Positions 17,379-25,041 of a DNA stretch of 64,000 nucleotides are shown here, in pieces. This DNA comes from Candidatus Poribacteria bacterium. GTDB taxonomy: Bacteria > Poribacteria > WGA-4E > WGA-3G. The first letter of the stretch is position 1. Every line of letters begins with the position of its first letter. The position numbers and the translations under genes are program-made. The notes below the pieces were generated by a model that did not search any database, had not been told where the DNA came from, and saw only the letters and a program-made list of their open reading frames with translations. The stretch covers positions 1 to 64,000 of the forward strand of contig JAPPFM010000044.1 in the NCBI GenBank assembly GCA_028821605.1, given 5' to 3'.

Positions 17379-18530
17379 GTCATCATCTTTTGGGCAGTTA
17401 TCGGTGAAGGTATCAATAGCCTCAGAGACGTTGGTGACCAATTCTGCTGCAGATTGTTCCGTCCACGTGCCCACCACTTGTCGAAGCCGATCTACTGTAA
17501 ATTCTTCACCTTTCGGATTTTTGGCTTCGTAAACACCATCGGTATAGAGAAACATTCTGCTCAACTGGTCAAATGGGTAATGCGTTGTTTCATACACCGA
17601 ATCTCGCCAAATGCCCAGCCCATTTCCCGTATTCTTATCGCCGATAGGATGGTATGTTTTTTCCTGTGCATTGTACAAAAGTGGGAATGAATGTCCAGCA
17701 TTCGCACAGACGAGTTCGCCTTTACTGAGGTCAATGATTCCGCAAAAGGCAGTTGCAAACATAAACAGCCTTGAACTAATGAGATCGTTAAAACGGGTGT
17801 TTAGTATTTCAAGTAGGTGTCCTGGATCATTCTCGATCTGTTGCTGAAATTCCGCCAAAATTGTTTTAATAAAAACCGTTACAAACGCAGCTGAAACGCC
17901 GTGTCCCATAACATCGGAGATAAAAACACCAAGTCGATTCGGGGCAATTTCCCAGACATCAAAAAAATCCCCACCGACAGCCATTTCAGGACAACAGTGG
18001 GAGGCGACACGAAACCCCGATAATTCCTGTACGCCATCCTGAGGAATCAGAATTTCTTGAATGCTCCGTGCCATTTGGAGTTCTTCTTGTAAACGAGCAT
18101 TGTATTTCGCGAGCGTATCCTGGTAGTGCTTGATTCGCAAGAGTGAACGAACCCGCGCAAGTACCTCTACGCTGTCAAAAGGTTTTTCAATAAAGTCATC
18201 GGCACCTGCCTCAATGGACTTGATTCGATTTTCACGTGTATCCCGCAGAGCGGTTATCATTACAATTGGGATAAATTCGGTTGCTTCATTCGCGCGGACC
18301 TGTTTGACAACTTCAAACCCATCCATTTTCGGCATGTTAATGTCCAATAAGATGAGATCTGGCATCTCTTTCTCAACGATATCAAGTGCTTCAAGTCCAT
18401 CAGCGGCTGTACAGACTGTGTATCCCCGTGCGTTGAGATGAATTTGGAGAATTTTGACATTTCTCGGTTCATCATCAACAACAAGTATTTTCGCGGTTTC
18501 TTGCAGTTCAGGCGTTGCTTCCTCGTTCAT
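17340..18530 (-). CDS. Receiver-PP2C (RsbU/SpoIIE-type) phosphatase
   Basis: 396 residues. An N-terminal CheY-like receiver (about 13-130) has phospho-acceptor Asp63 in LLDINMPKMDG and Lys in EKPF. A short coiled linker (LQEELQMARSIQEILIPQ) is typical of RsbU/RssB-like phosphatases. The C-terminal SpoIIE phosphatase domain carries metal ligands in GGDFFD, DVMGHG and DDLTL. The phosphatase dephosphorylates STAS antagonists, so a phosphorelay signal would be turned into sigma release. Its start overlaps the preceding response regulator gene by 23 bp, implying translational coupling. It completes the kinase/antagonist/phosphatase triad with the convergent pair at 16523-17378. Confidence 0.93.
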   Translation of the reverse strand: MNEEATPELQETAKILVVDDEPRNVKILQIHLNARGYTVCTAADGLEALDIVEKEMPDLILLDINMPKMDGFEVVKQVRANEATEFIPIVMITALRDTRENRIKSIEAGADDFIEKPFDSVEVLARVRSLLRIKHYQDTLAKYNARLQEELQMARSIQEILIPQDGVQELSGFRVASHCCPEMAVGGDFFDVWEIAPNRLGVFISDVMGHGVSAAFVTVFIKTILAEFQQQIENDPGHLLEILNTRFNDLISSRLFMFATAFCGIIDLSKGELVCANAGHSFPLLYNAQEKTYHPIGDKNTGNGLGIWRDSVYETTHYPFDQLSRMFLYTDGVYEAKNPKGEEFTVDRLRQVVGTWTEQSAAELVTNVSEAIDTFTDNCPKDDDLTLIAIEVSREN

Positions 18531-18945
18531 GTGTCCGTCCTTTGATGTGAGTTTCTACGCGTTCCACCAGGACCTTGATGTCAATAGGCTTGCTAAGATA
18601 ATCGTCGCAGCCTGCCTTGAGAATACGTTCTCTGTCCCCGGACATCGCTGCAGCTGTTAGCGCGATAATCGGTATATGTACCCACGCCACATTTGCTTTA
18701 ATCTGTCTCGTTAAATCTTCACCGCTTTGTCCGGGTAAAGCAATATCCATGAGAATGAGTTGCGGGACTGCTTCTTCTAAACTGGCGATTGCTTCCACAG
18801 CGTCAGTCGCTTCCACGACTGTATACCCTTTTGATTGTAGGACAATCCGAACAACTTTACGGTTCAACTCCTGGTCTTCAATTACCAAGATCCGCTTTGG
18901 TGTTTCTGCCTGTTCTTCGACTGGAGGTGGGTTTTCAGTTTTCAC
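18508..18945 (-). CDS. Single-domain response regulator (CheY-like)
   Basis: About 145 residues: a Pro/Glu-rich leader, then one receiver domain (RILVIEDQELNR, phospho-acceptor Asp67 in LILMDIALPG, Lys in YLSKPI). There is no output domain, so it probably relays phosphate within the system. The GTG at 18945 has AAAGGG 6 bases upstream; a TTG 18 bp earlier is less well placed. It lies between the histidine kinase and the receiver-phosphatase gene and overlaps the latter. Confidence 0.85.
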   Translation of the reverse strand: MKTENPPPVEEQAETPKRILVIEDQELNRKVVRIVLQSKGYTVVEATDAVEAIASLEEAVPQLILMDIALPGQSGEDLTRQIKANVAWVHIPIIALTAAAMSGDRERILKAGCDDYLSKPIDIKVLVERVETHIKGRTHERGSNA

Positions 18946-19021
18946 GGGTCGCCCTTTGTTCAAGCAAGGAGTTCCGAAGCGGGATGGAAAGATGTTGTCA
19001 AACCTCTATGCCCCAGTTTCT

Positions 19022-21367
19022 CTACGCTGCCTTATCAGATCCGTTACCGACTTTATCTTTTAAGTGTTGTAAGGGAATCTTCAGAGCAAAATTGCTCCCT
19101 TTCCCTTCTTCGCTTTTTACGGTAATTTCGCCGCCATGCAACTGGATAAGTCTATGTGTCAACGCTAAACCAAGCCCCGTTCCACCATACCGCCGAGATT
19201 TTGACGTATCAATCTGTGTAAATGGAGCGAAGAGTTTCGCCTGGTCTTCCTCAGCGATCCCTATACCCGTATCAATAACTTGGGCAGACAGTTCCGTATC
19301 GGTAATTTCTAACTCCGTTGCAACTTTGCCACCCTCCGGCGTGAATTTCACTGCATTGGAGAGTAAGTTGTAGAAGACTTGCTTGAATTTAACCCGGTCG
19401 GCTTCGATCATGCTGTTCCGATTATAGTTCAAGGTGAGGTCCAAATCCTTCTTTACAGCGAGCGCAGTGATAATAGCGTTCACTTCCTCGACCGCTTCAA
19501 CAATAGAGAATGTTTCCAACTGTAGTGCCATTTTCCCAGCCTCAATCTTTGACAGGTCGAGGATGTCGTTAATCATCTCCAGCAGATGTTCACCACTAAT
19601 ATGGATGTCATTGACGCATTCTTTCTGTTCATCGTTGATACTCCCGACGAGTTCATCCCGCAGAATCTCAGCAAACCCAATGATTGCATTTAACGGTGTG
19701 CGCAGTTCATGACTCATATTCGCGAGAAAATCACTTTTCGCACGACTTGCGTATTCGGCTGTTTCTTTCGCTTGTTGCATCGCCTTTTGGGTTTTTATCC
19801 GCTCTGTAATATCCAGAGCCATACTAATACCCAAGTGTCTTTTACTTGGACCCGGAAGTTCACCAAGCAACGATGAACTAAACTCCCAAATCTGTTTTTT
19901 GCCAGACTTGGTAAAAATTTCATACTCGCCCTCTGCCACGCGCTCCGTAGAACTATACAATTGGGCAAGATGTGCTTTGATCTTCTCAGCTTCCTGATTA
20001 TTCGCCTGCTCCAACCATTTTGAGACTGTAGGTATATCTTCGAGGGTGTACCCCGTTAATTCTGTCCACGCCCGGCTAATTTGCAAGACTTCACCATCCT
20101 CAGCATGAATCATGATAGGTAGCGGTGCGCTCAGTACGGCACGACGAAAACGTTCTTCGCTGTGCTGCAATTCAATTTCTGCTTGCTTCCGATCCGTGAT
20201 ATTCGTTGATGCCATCACGAACCCAACCAATTCTCCGTCCTGTTGAATTGGACCGATACAGGATGCGTACCAATATCCACTTATCAGTCCCTGAACTTCA
20301 TAGGTCGCAACTTCGCCAGTTTCGATGACCCGGGCACAGGCTTCCCTGAACCCTTTATGATGTTCTTCAGTGAGAAATTCAAAGACGCTTTTTCCGACGA
20401 TGTCTTGCGGTGTTAATCCGAGGGCAGGGGGGAGCCTGTTGATAAATTCGAGGCGATAGTCAAGGGTCATCGTTGAGATGAGGTCAGGGACACTTTCAAC
20501 AAGAGAACGCCAGTTTGCTTCAGAATCTCGGACGGCTTGTTGTGCGCGATAGTACTCCGTTATATCCCGTGAAATGCCGCACGTTCCATTGATGCGTCCT
20601 TCTCTATCTCGAATTGGAACTTTGGTCGTTGAGACCCACGTATCTTGTTCGTTGGGCCAAGTCTCTTTTTCCTGTATACCTTCAATTGGTTTTCCAGATT
20701 CGATGACATCTTGCTCGTCCTGATACGCCTGTTGGGCATGTTCACGGGTAAAGAAATCAAAATCCGTTTTATTGACTGCCTCGGCGGGATTCTTTAGACC
20801 GAACCGTTCCGCCAAAGAGCGATTGATTCGTATGAACCGGCTCTCCAGATCCTTGAAGTAGATGTGGTCGGGTGTATTCTCCATTAGGGTATGCAGCAGA
20901 TCACCCTCTTGCGCGCGCTTCGCTGCCAATTGCTGAAAGCGGGTTTCACTCTCTTTCAACTTCGCTTCCAGCCGCTTTTGCGGCGTGATGTCTGTTGCGA
21001 CGACGTAACAGCCTTGTTTTTTCGGATCTTTTGTTATGCGCCATCTTAACCACTTGTAAGACTCATCTTTGCATTGAAATCTGCTTTCAAAGGTAGCAGT
21101 ATGGTGTTTACCTGTTTTTACCTTCTCAAGTTCAGTGAGTGTGCCTTGCCGTTCCTTCGGATGTACAAACACGTGCCATTCCGGACTTTGGAGTTCCGAT
21201 TTAGTAAATCCGAGATTTTCTTCCCACGCCGAATTAAAAGCAAGAAAACTACCGTCACAACTGATATACCCGAACATATCCGTAGAAATTTCCAAAAGAC
21301 AGTTATGTTCAATGATTTCGTCCGCGTCCGTTAATATGTGTTTGCGAGCTTCATCCTTAGGTTCCAT
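19022..21367 (-). CDS. Hybrid-sensor-type histidine kinase with four PAS domains
   Basis: 781 residues with no transmembrane segments, so a cytoplasmic sensor. Four PAS/PAC units span about 25-150, 165-290, 290-405 and 405-535. HisKA follows with phospho-His553 in SHELRTPLNA, then HATPase_c with the N box NLLSNAVKFTPEGG, G1 DTGIGI and G2 GGTGLGLAL. GGAGGTAAAT precedes ATG 21367 exactly; an in-frame ATG 33 bp further up lacks a site. Downstream genes encode a single receiver and a receiver-phosphatase, its likely phosphorylation targets. The PAS ligands (heme, flavin or none) cannot be read from the sequence. Confidence 0.93.
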   Translation of the reverse strand: MEPKDEARKHILTDADEIIEHNCLLEISTDMFGYISCDGSFLAFNSAWEENLGFTKSELQSPEWHVFVHPKERQGTLTELEKVKTGKHHTATFESRFQCKDESYKWLRWRITKDPKKQGCYVVATDITPQKRLEAKLKESETRFQQLAAKRAQEGDLLHTLMENTPDHIYFKDLESRFIRINRSLAERFGLKNPAEAVNKTDFDFFTREHAQQAYQDEQDVIESGKPIEGIQEKETWPNEQDTWVSTTKVPIRDREGRINGTCGISRDITEYYRAQQAVRDSEANWRSLVESVPDLISTMTLDYRLEFINRLPPALGLTPQDIVGKSVFEFLTEEHHKGFREACARVIETGEVATYEVQGLISGYWYASCIGPIQQDGELVGFVMASTNITDRKQAEIELQHSEERFRRAVLSAPLPIMIHAEDGEVLQISRAWTELTGYTLEDIPTVSKWLEQANNQEAEKIKAHLAQLYSSTERVAEGEYEIFTKSGKKQIWEFSSSLLGELPGPSKRHLGISMALDITERIKTQKAMQQAKETAEYASRAKSDFLANMSHELRTPLNAIIGFAEILRDELVGSINDEQKECVNDIHISGEHLLEMINDILDLSKIEAGKMALQLETFSIVEAVEEVNAIITALAVKKDLDLTLNYNRNSMIEADRVKFKQVFYNLLSNAVKFTPEGGKVATELEITDTELSAQVIDTGIGIAEEDQAKLFAPFTQIDTSKSRRYGGTGLGLALTHRLIQLHGGEITVKSEEGKGSNFALKIPLQHLKDKVGNGSDKAA

Positions 21368-21418
21368 ATTTACCTCCGCATGGTGCGAGGTAGGAAGCAC
21401 TTCATGAGTTACGCAGAT

Positions 21419-22180
21419 TTATTTTGTCACGAGGACTGCACGACTTGCTAATTTTACAACGGTTTGCGTAGTGCTTTGGAAAACGAGTTCATATAATCTT
21501 CCGTGGTGGCTTGCACTCAGCGCGATGAGATCACAGTCATTCTCCTCTGCGTTCTCCAAGATATTTGTTACTGTAAAGCCGCGAGCAGTAAGGAAATCGG
21601 CTTGAACGTCATAATATTTCAAGTACGCTTCCATCTGTTGCTGAATCTGCATTGCTTCCGGTTGTGTGCTTGAAAGGGCAAGTCCGAGAATTCCAGCTTT
21701 TGTCAATTCTCCGATTTCTGCGACAAGACCTAAGGCGTGGTCAGAATAGGCATCCCCGTGATGGACAGCAAGAATCTTCCGTAGCAGTGTGCATTGTTCG
21801 TGCACTACAATAATAGGTCTTGTGATATGTAGGAGTACATCGTCAATTTGGTTCTGAATAAGTTTAAGGCGACGTTTTCTTATATCTTCAGGGAGCCCAA
21901 CGACAACGAGGTCAGCGGAGTGTGCTTTTTCGCAGATCATCTGCCGTGGGTTGCCAGCAACAGCCTCAACGTGGTAGTCCAAAAAATCGTAGAGCGAACA
22001 TTCCGCTTCTGTCCGACGTAGAACGGTCGCTGCGACATCAGCACTTCCACCGTGCTGGCTATCTTGAAAGAAAACACACGACAGGTGTGTTCCCAAAAGC
22101 ACCGCCAGTTGTCCGGCGTATTCAAAGGCATTTTTTTCGTAATCTGTATCGCCGATGGCAACGAGGATATTTTTTATCAT
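21419..22180 (-). CDS. Tandem universal stress protein (two Usp domains)
   Basis: 253 residues. Domain 1 (about 2-128) starts IKNILVAIGDTDYEKNAFEY and ends IVVHEQ. Domain 2 (about 132-253) starts RKILAVHHGDAYSDHAL and ends ASRAVLVTK. The G-2X-G-9X-G(S/T) ATP loop is not clear in either, so ATP binding is uncertain. It lies 51 bp upstream of the histidine kinase start and 105 bp downstream of a STAS gene on the same strand. Its place inside the partner-switching island fits a general stress role. Confidence 0.85.
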   Translation of the reverse strand: MIKNILVAIGDTDYEKNAFEYAGQLAVLLGTHLSCVFFQDSQHGGSADVAATVLRRTEAECSLYDFLDYHVEAVAGNPRQMICEKAHSADLVVVGLPEDIRKRRLKLIQNQIDDVLLHITRPIIVVHEQCTLLRKILAVHHGDAYSDHALGLVAEIGELTKAGILGLALSSTQPEAMQIQQQMEAYLKYYDVQADFLTARGFTVTNILENAEENDCDLIALSASHHGRLYELVFQSTTQTVVKLASRAVLVTK

Positions 22181-22285
22181 GAGACATCCCTTTATAAGCG
22201 CAAGGCGGTAGGACTTTACCCGCGAGTCTCCGATATTCCTAACGCACCTTGTGCTACAACAAAACTAAAGTTAGTCTGAATTTCA

Positions 22286-22636
22286 TTAGGGGTGCTGCAG
22301 CAAAGCAGCAACAGCATCATCTTCGCTTTCAAAACTCTTGAAAACGGTGATTAATCGCGCCATGACAATGAGGTTTTTGACATGCTTGTTCACATTAACC
22401 ACTGCAATCTGCCCCCCACGCGGGTGGATATCGGAATAGATTTTCATGAGTGCGCCAAGCCCGGAACTATCCATCCCAGTTACCTCTTTAAAATCAAGTA
22501 CCAGTTTCGGAGGCGAGGAGTCCGCTCCGAGTGCTTCCTCTATAGTTTCCGAAAACTCCTTGATACCCGGTGTGATAATCCTACCGCTCAGCCTGAAAAT
22601 AACGATCCCTTCCTTCTCAGACACGGTGATTGGCAT
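22286..22636 (-). CDS. STAS-domain anti-sigma factor antagonist
   Basis: 116 residues, one STAS domain with an intact phosphosite in TGMDSSGLGALM. AGGAG lies 6-7 bases before ATG. It is 59 bp downstream of another STAS gene. The C-terminal VFKSFESEDDAVAALL pattern matches the other antagonists in this window, pointing to local duplication and divergence. Several antagonists feeding one or more RsbW-type kinases would let different signals converge. Confidence 0.9.
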   Translation of the reverse strand: MPITVSEKEGIVIFRLSGRIITPGIKEFSETIEEALGADSSPPKLVLDFKEVTGMDSSGLGALMKIYSDIHPRGGQIAVVNVNKHVKNLIVMARLITVFKSFESEDDAVAALLQHP

Positions 22637-22695
22637 AGTATACTCCTAATATTACCGCCCATTTTAAGTGTTAGGTGGGTTTCCCACCACGGCAC

Positions 22696-23043
22696 TTAAC
22701 TTTCGTTTGATAGTGCCGAAATTGCAGCATCCTCGGTGTCGAAGTGTTCAAAGATACTGACGAGTCGACTACGGACTATCAAGTTTTTGATGTTTGTTCC
22801 GACGTTGATGACCCCGATACGCCCCTTCTTCCGCGTTGCAGCGACATGTGCGCCCATCAGAGTGCCCAAGCCAGAACTGTCCATCATATTGACTCGGTCA
22901 AAATTAATGAGGATGCGTGGTGCGTCGGAAGCATCTATCTGTGAAGTGATTGCCTCCCGTAATTCCGAGACTGAAGCTCCCATTATTTTTCCACTCGGTT
23001 CTAAGATCGCAACGCCATCTTTCTGACGAATCGTAGTTGCCAT
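22696..23043 (-). CDS. STAS-domain anti-sigma factor antagonist
   Basis: 115 residues. The phosphosite lies in VNMMDSSGLGTLMGAH. It is the closest paralogue of the protein at 6988-7335. AAGGAG is 8 bases before ATG 23043, which fixes the start; a longer form starting 45 bp upstream has no site. It is the first gene of a probable six-gene minus-strand operon (two STAS, Usp, histidine kinase, response regulator, phosphatase) driven from the promoter at 23097-23125. Confidence 0.92.
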   Translation of the reverse strand: MATTIRQKDGVAILEPSGKIMGASVSELREAITSQIDASDAPRILINFDRVNMMDSSGLGTLMGAHVAATRKKGRIGVINVGTNIKNLIVRSRLVSIFEHFDTEDAAISALSNES

Positions 23044-23096
23044 GATTCTCTCCTTTTCGTTTGTTAGAAACTGAAATGTCAACCCCACTTCTTTAA

Positions 23097-23125
23097 ATTT
23101 TACACTATTTCCAACTATTTGTCAA
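23097..23125 (-). promoter_or_regulatory. Promoter of the STAS-Usp-kinase-phosphatase operon
   Basis: Minus strand: TTGACA, 17-bp spacer, TAAAAT. The -35 lies inside a 19-bp tandem repeat, so a second TTGACA is present 19 bp upstream (23139-23144). Confidence 0.7.
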
Positions 23126-23154
23126 TATCCAATTTATTTGTCAATATCCAATTT
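23117..23154. repeat. 19-bp perfect tandem repeat
   Basis: ATTTGTCAATATCCAATTT occurs twice with no gap (23117-23135 and 23136-23154). It covers the -35 of the STAS operon and lies just upstream of the divergent radC promoter, so it could be a duplicated operator. Confidence 0.8.
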
Positions 23155-23175
23155 AGATGTGCCATCAGATTTTGT

Positions 23176-23204
23176 TTGTTTTTAACACCTAAACAGAGTA
23201 TAAT
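23176..23204 (+). promoter_or_regulatory. Promoter for radC
   Basis: TTGTTT, 17-bp spacer, consensus TATAAT; 33 bp before the radC ATG. Confidence 0.7.
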
Positions 23205-23237
23205 AGTGGCGAATTCATACTACCAGAAAGGAAAACA

Positions 23238-23981
23238 ATGTATAAAGCGAACCCTCGAATTAAGGATCTTCCCGAGGATGAACGTCCCCGTGAAAGACTC
23301 CGTAAATATGGACCAGAGAGTCTGAGAGACTCCGATCTCTTAGCCCTTATTCTCAAAAGTGGCTTCAAAGGGACAACAGCTGTTCAACTTGGCGAACAGA
23401 TTCTCACGACGTTTGAAGGTGATTTGAAGCGGATGGCTGATAACAGACTCAAGCAATTTGAGAAAATTAAAGGCGTTGGTGAAGCGAAGGCGGCACAGAT
23501 CGTCGCGGCGTTTGAACTCGGAAAACGGTTGGCACGTTTTCATGCGGATCGCGACAAGATTACGTCTCCAGCTGATGTTGCAGACCTGATGATGTCTAAA
23601 ATGCGGTACTTACAGAAAGAAGTCGTTTGTGTTTTGTGCCTTGATACCAAAGGCGGTGTGACAACCAAAGGTGTCGCTGGTGATTTGGGTGGCGATTTGA
23701 CTTGGGGGAAAAGATTGTCAGAGGGAACAGTTTTTGAAGGTACTCTAAACGCGAGCGTTTTTCACCCACGCGAAATCTTCCGATTCGCGATTGAGGAGTC
23801 AGCGAATTCAATCGTTCTTGTTCATAACCACCCATCCGGCGATCCGCAGCCGAGTCAAGAGGACATTCGAGCGACAAAACAGTTGATCGAGGCTGGCAAT
23901 CAAATTGGGATTAAGGTACTGGATCACATCATCATTGGCGATGGGATTTTTGTTAGTCTGAAAGAGGAAAATCTCATTTGA
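23238..23981 (+). CDS. radC: RadC-family JAB/MPN-domain protein
   Basis: 247 residues. The N-terminal helix-hairpin-helix region (about 30-85, KIKGVGEAKAAQIVAAFELG) is followed by the RadC JAMM metal-binding motif HNHPSGDPQPSQED (about 195-208). Once assigned to DNA repair, the family's activity is still unsettled; it is probably a metal-dependent hydrolase acting on or near DNA. AAAGGA is 7-8 bases before ATG. Its stop lies 11 bp from the convergent rlmB stop. Confidence 0.93.
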   Translation: MYKANPRIKDLPEDERPRERLRKYGPESLRDSDLLALILKSGFKGTTAVQLGEQILTTFEGDLKRMADNRLKQFEKIKGVGEAKAAQIVAAFELGKRLARFHADRDKITSPADVADLMMSKMRYLQKEVVCVLCLDTKGGVTTKGVAGDLGGDLTWGKRLSEGTVFEGTLNASVFHPREIFRFAIEESANSIVLVHNHPSGDPQPSQEDIRATKQLIEAGNQIGIKVLDHIIIGDGIFVSLKEENLI

Positions 23982-23992
23982 GGGCCGCCGAT

Positions 23993-24736
23993 TTATGCTT
24001 CACTACGTTGTCGGATCACTTCGTACAGCAGAACACCTGCAGCGACCGACACATTGAGGGATTCAATCTTTCCTAACATCGGTAGATGAACAAGGTAGTC
24101 GCATTTCTGCTTGACTAACCGCCGAATGCCTTTACCTTCACTTCCTAAAACGAGGCACAACGGCACCCTAAAATCCGCATCTGTATATGGACAAGAGGCA
24201 TCCTCGGTAGCAGCACCTGCAATCCAGATACCAGCGTTTTTAAGCATGTCCAGGGTGTGCGCAACGTTTGTTACCCTAACGATAGGGATATGTGTAGATG
24301 CACCTGCTGATGCTTTGTGTACAGTGGCTGTAACATCAGCAGTACGGTTCTTTGGGATGAGAACAGCATCGGCATTCACAGCCTCGGCGGTACGGAGGAT
24401 CGCCCCAAGGTTCCTTGGGTCTTGAATGTTATCTAACATGACTAACAACGCGTTGTGCTTACTGGATTCTATTTTCGCGAGGACTGATGCCAAATCGTTA
24501 TAGCGTGTCGGGCTGACGAGAGCGATGACCCCTTGGTGTGGTAAAGAAGGTTCGAGCTTATCCAACTCGCGTCGAGCGCAGCGTTTTACCGGGATACCTG
24601 CTTCTTCTGCCATTGCGACAATACGGCGAATGCGGGAATGGGTTGTGCCTTCGGCAATCCAGATCTTTTCTATCCCTTGAGTCTTATGCTGTAGGTACTC
24701 TATAACTGGATTTCTACCAACAATGTATTCAGACAT
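23993..24736 (-). CDS. rlmB: 23S rRNA (guanosine-2'-O-)-methyltransferase RlmB (SpoU/TrmH)
   Basis: 247 residues. N-terminal L7Ae-like substrate-binding domain (about 1-80, GRNPVIEYL). The C-terminal trefoil-knot SPOUT methyltransferase has motif 1 LDNIQDPRNLGAILRTAEA, motif 2 LVLGSEGKGIRRLV and motif 3 LPMLGKIESLNVSVAAGVLLYE. It methylates the ribose of a guanosine in the 23S peptidyl-transferase region. A TrmH paralogue acting on tRNA cannot be excluded, but length and motif order fit RlmB. It is downstream of the small zinc-ribbon gene on the same strand. Confidence 0.93.
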   Translation of the reverse strand: MSEYIVGRNPVIEYLQHKTQGIEKIWIAEGTTHSRIRRIVAMAEEAGIPVKRCARRELDKLEPSLPHQGVIALVSPTRYNDLASVLAKIESSKHNALLVMLDNIQDPRNLGAILRTAEAVNADAVLIPKNRTADVTATVHKASAGASTHIPIVRVTNVAHTLDMLKNAGIWIAGAATEDASCPYTDADFRVPLCLVLGSEGKGIRRLVKQKCDYLVHLPMLGKIESLNVSVAAGVLLYEVIRQRSEA

Positions 24737-24775
24737 ATTGAAGTATGGGAGAATAGGGTTATCCGCCCGTACAGG

Positions 24776-25015
24776 TTAGTCCCCGCGAACGAATTTAATG
24801 TCTGGACCGCGCGGCTCAATCTTAATATCTGGATCCGCGGTTTGGCATCCGATACAGGTGATATCGCCGACATTTGCATTCTCCATGCGCGGTGCGAGTT
24901 TTCCCAACTTAAACACAAACCCTAAGATGTCACCTGCCGGAATCTTCTGATCACATGAATTGCAGGGAATAGCTACCCCCGATTTGACTTTCGCTAAAAG
25001 TTCTGATGCTTTCAT
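24776..25015 (-). CDS. Small zinc-ribbon-like protein
   Basis: 79 residues with two CxxC pairs (CNSCDQ and CIGCQ) about 36 residues apart, the layout of a zinc ribbon. I do not recognise the family. The start is set by AAAGGC 7 bases before ATG 25015 (MKASELLAKVK); a longer frame upstream overlaps iolD and has no site. It sits 26 bp after the iolD stop, probably in the same transcript. Confidence 0.65.
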   Translation of the reverse strand: MKASELLAKVKSGVAIPCNSCDQKIPAGDILGFVFKLGKLAPRMENANVGDITCIGCQTADPDIKIEPRGPDIKFVRGD

Positions 25016-25041
25016 GACTTGCCTTTCATTCGCAAAATTGA

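Noticed and set aside
23117-23154. Short CRISPR-like array
   Set aside because: Only two 19-bp copies with no spacer between them, so a simple tandem repeat.
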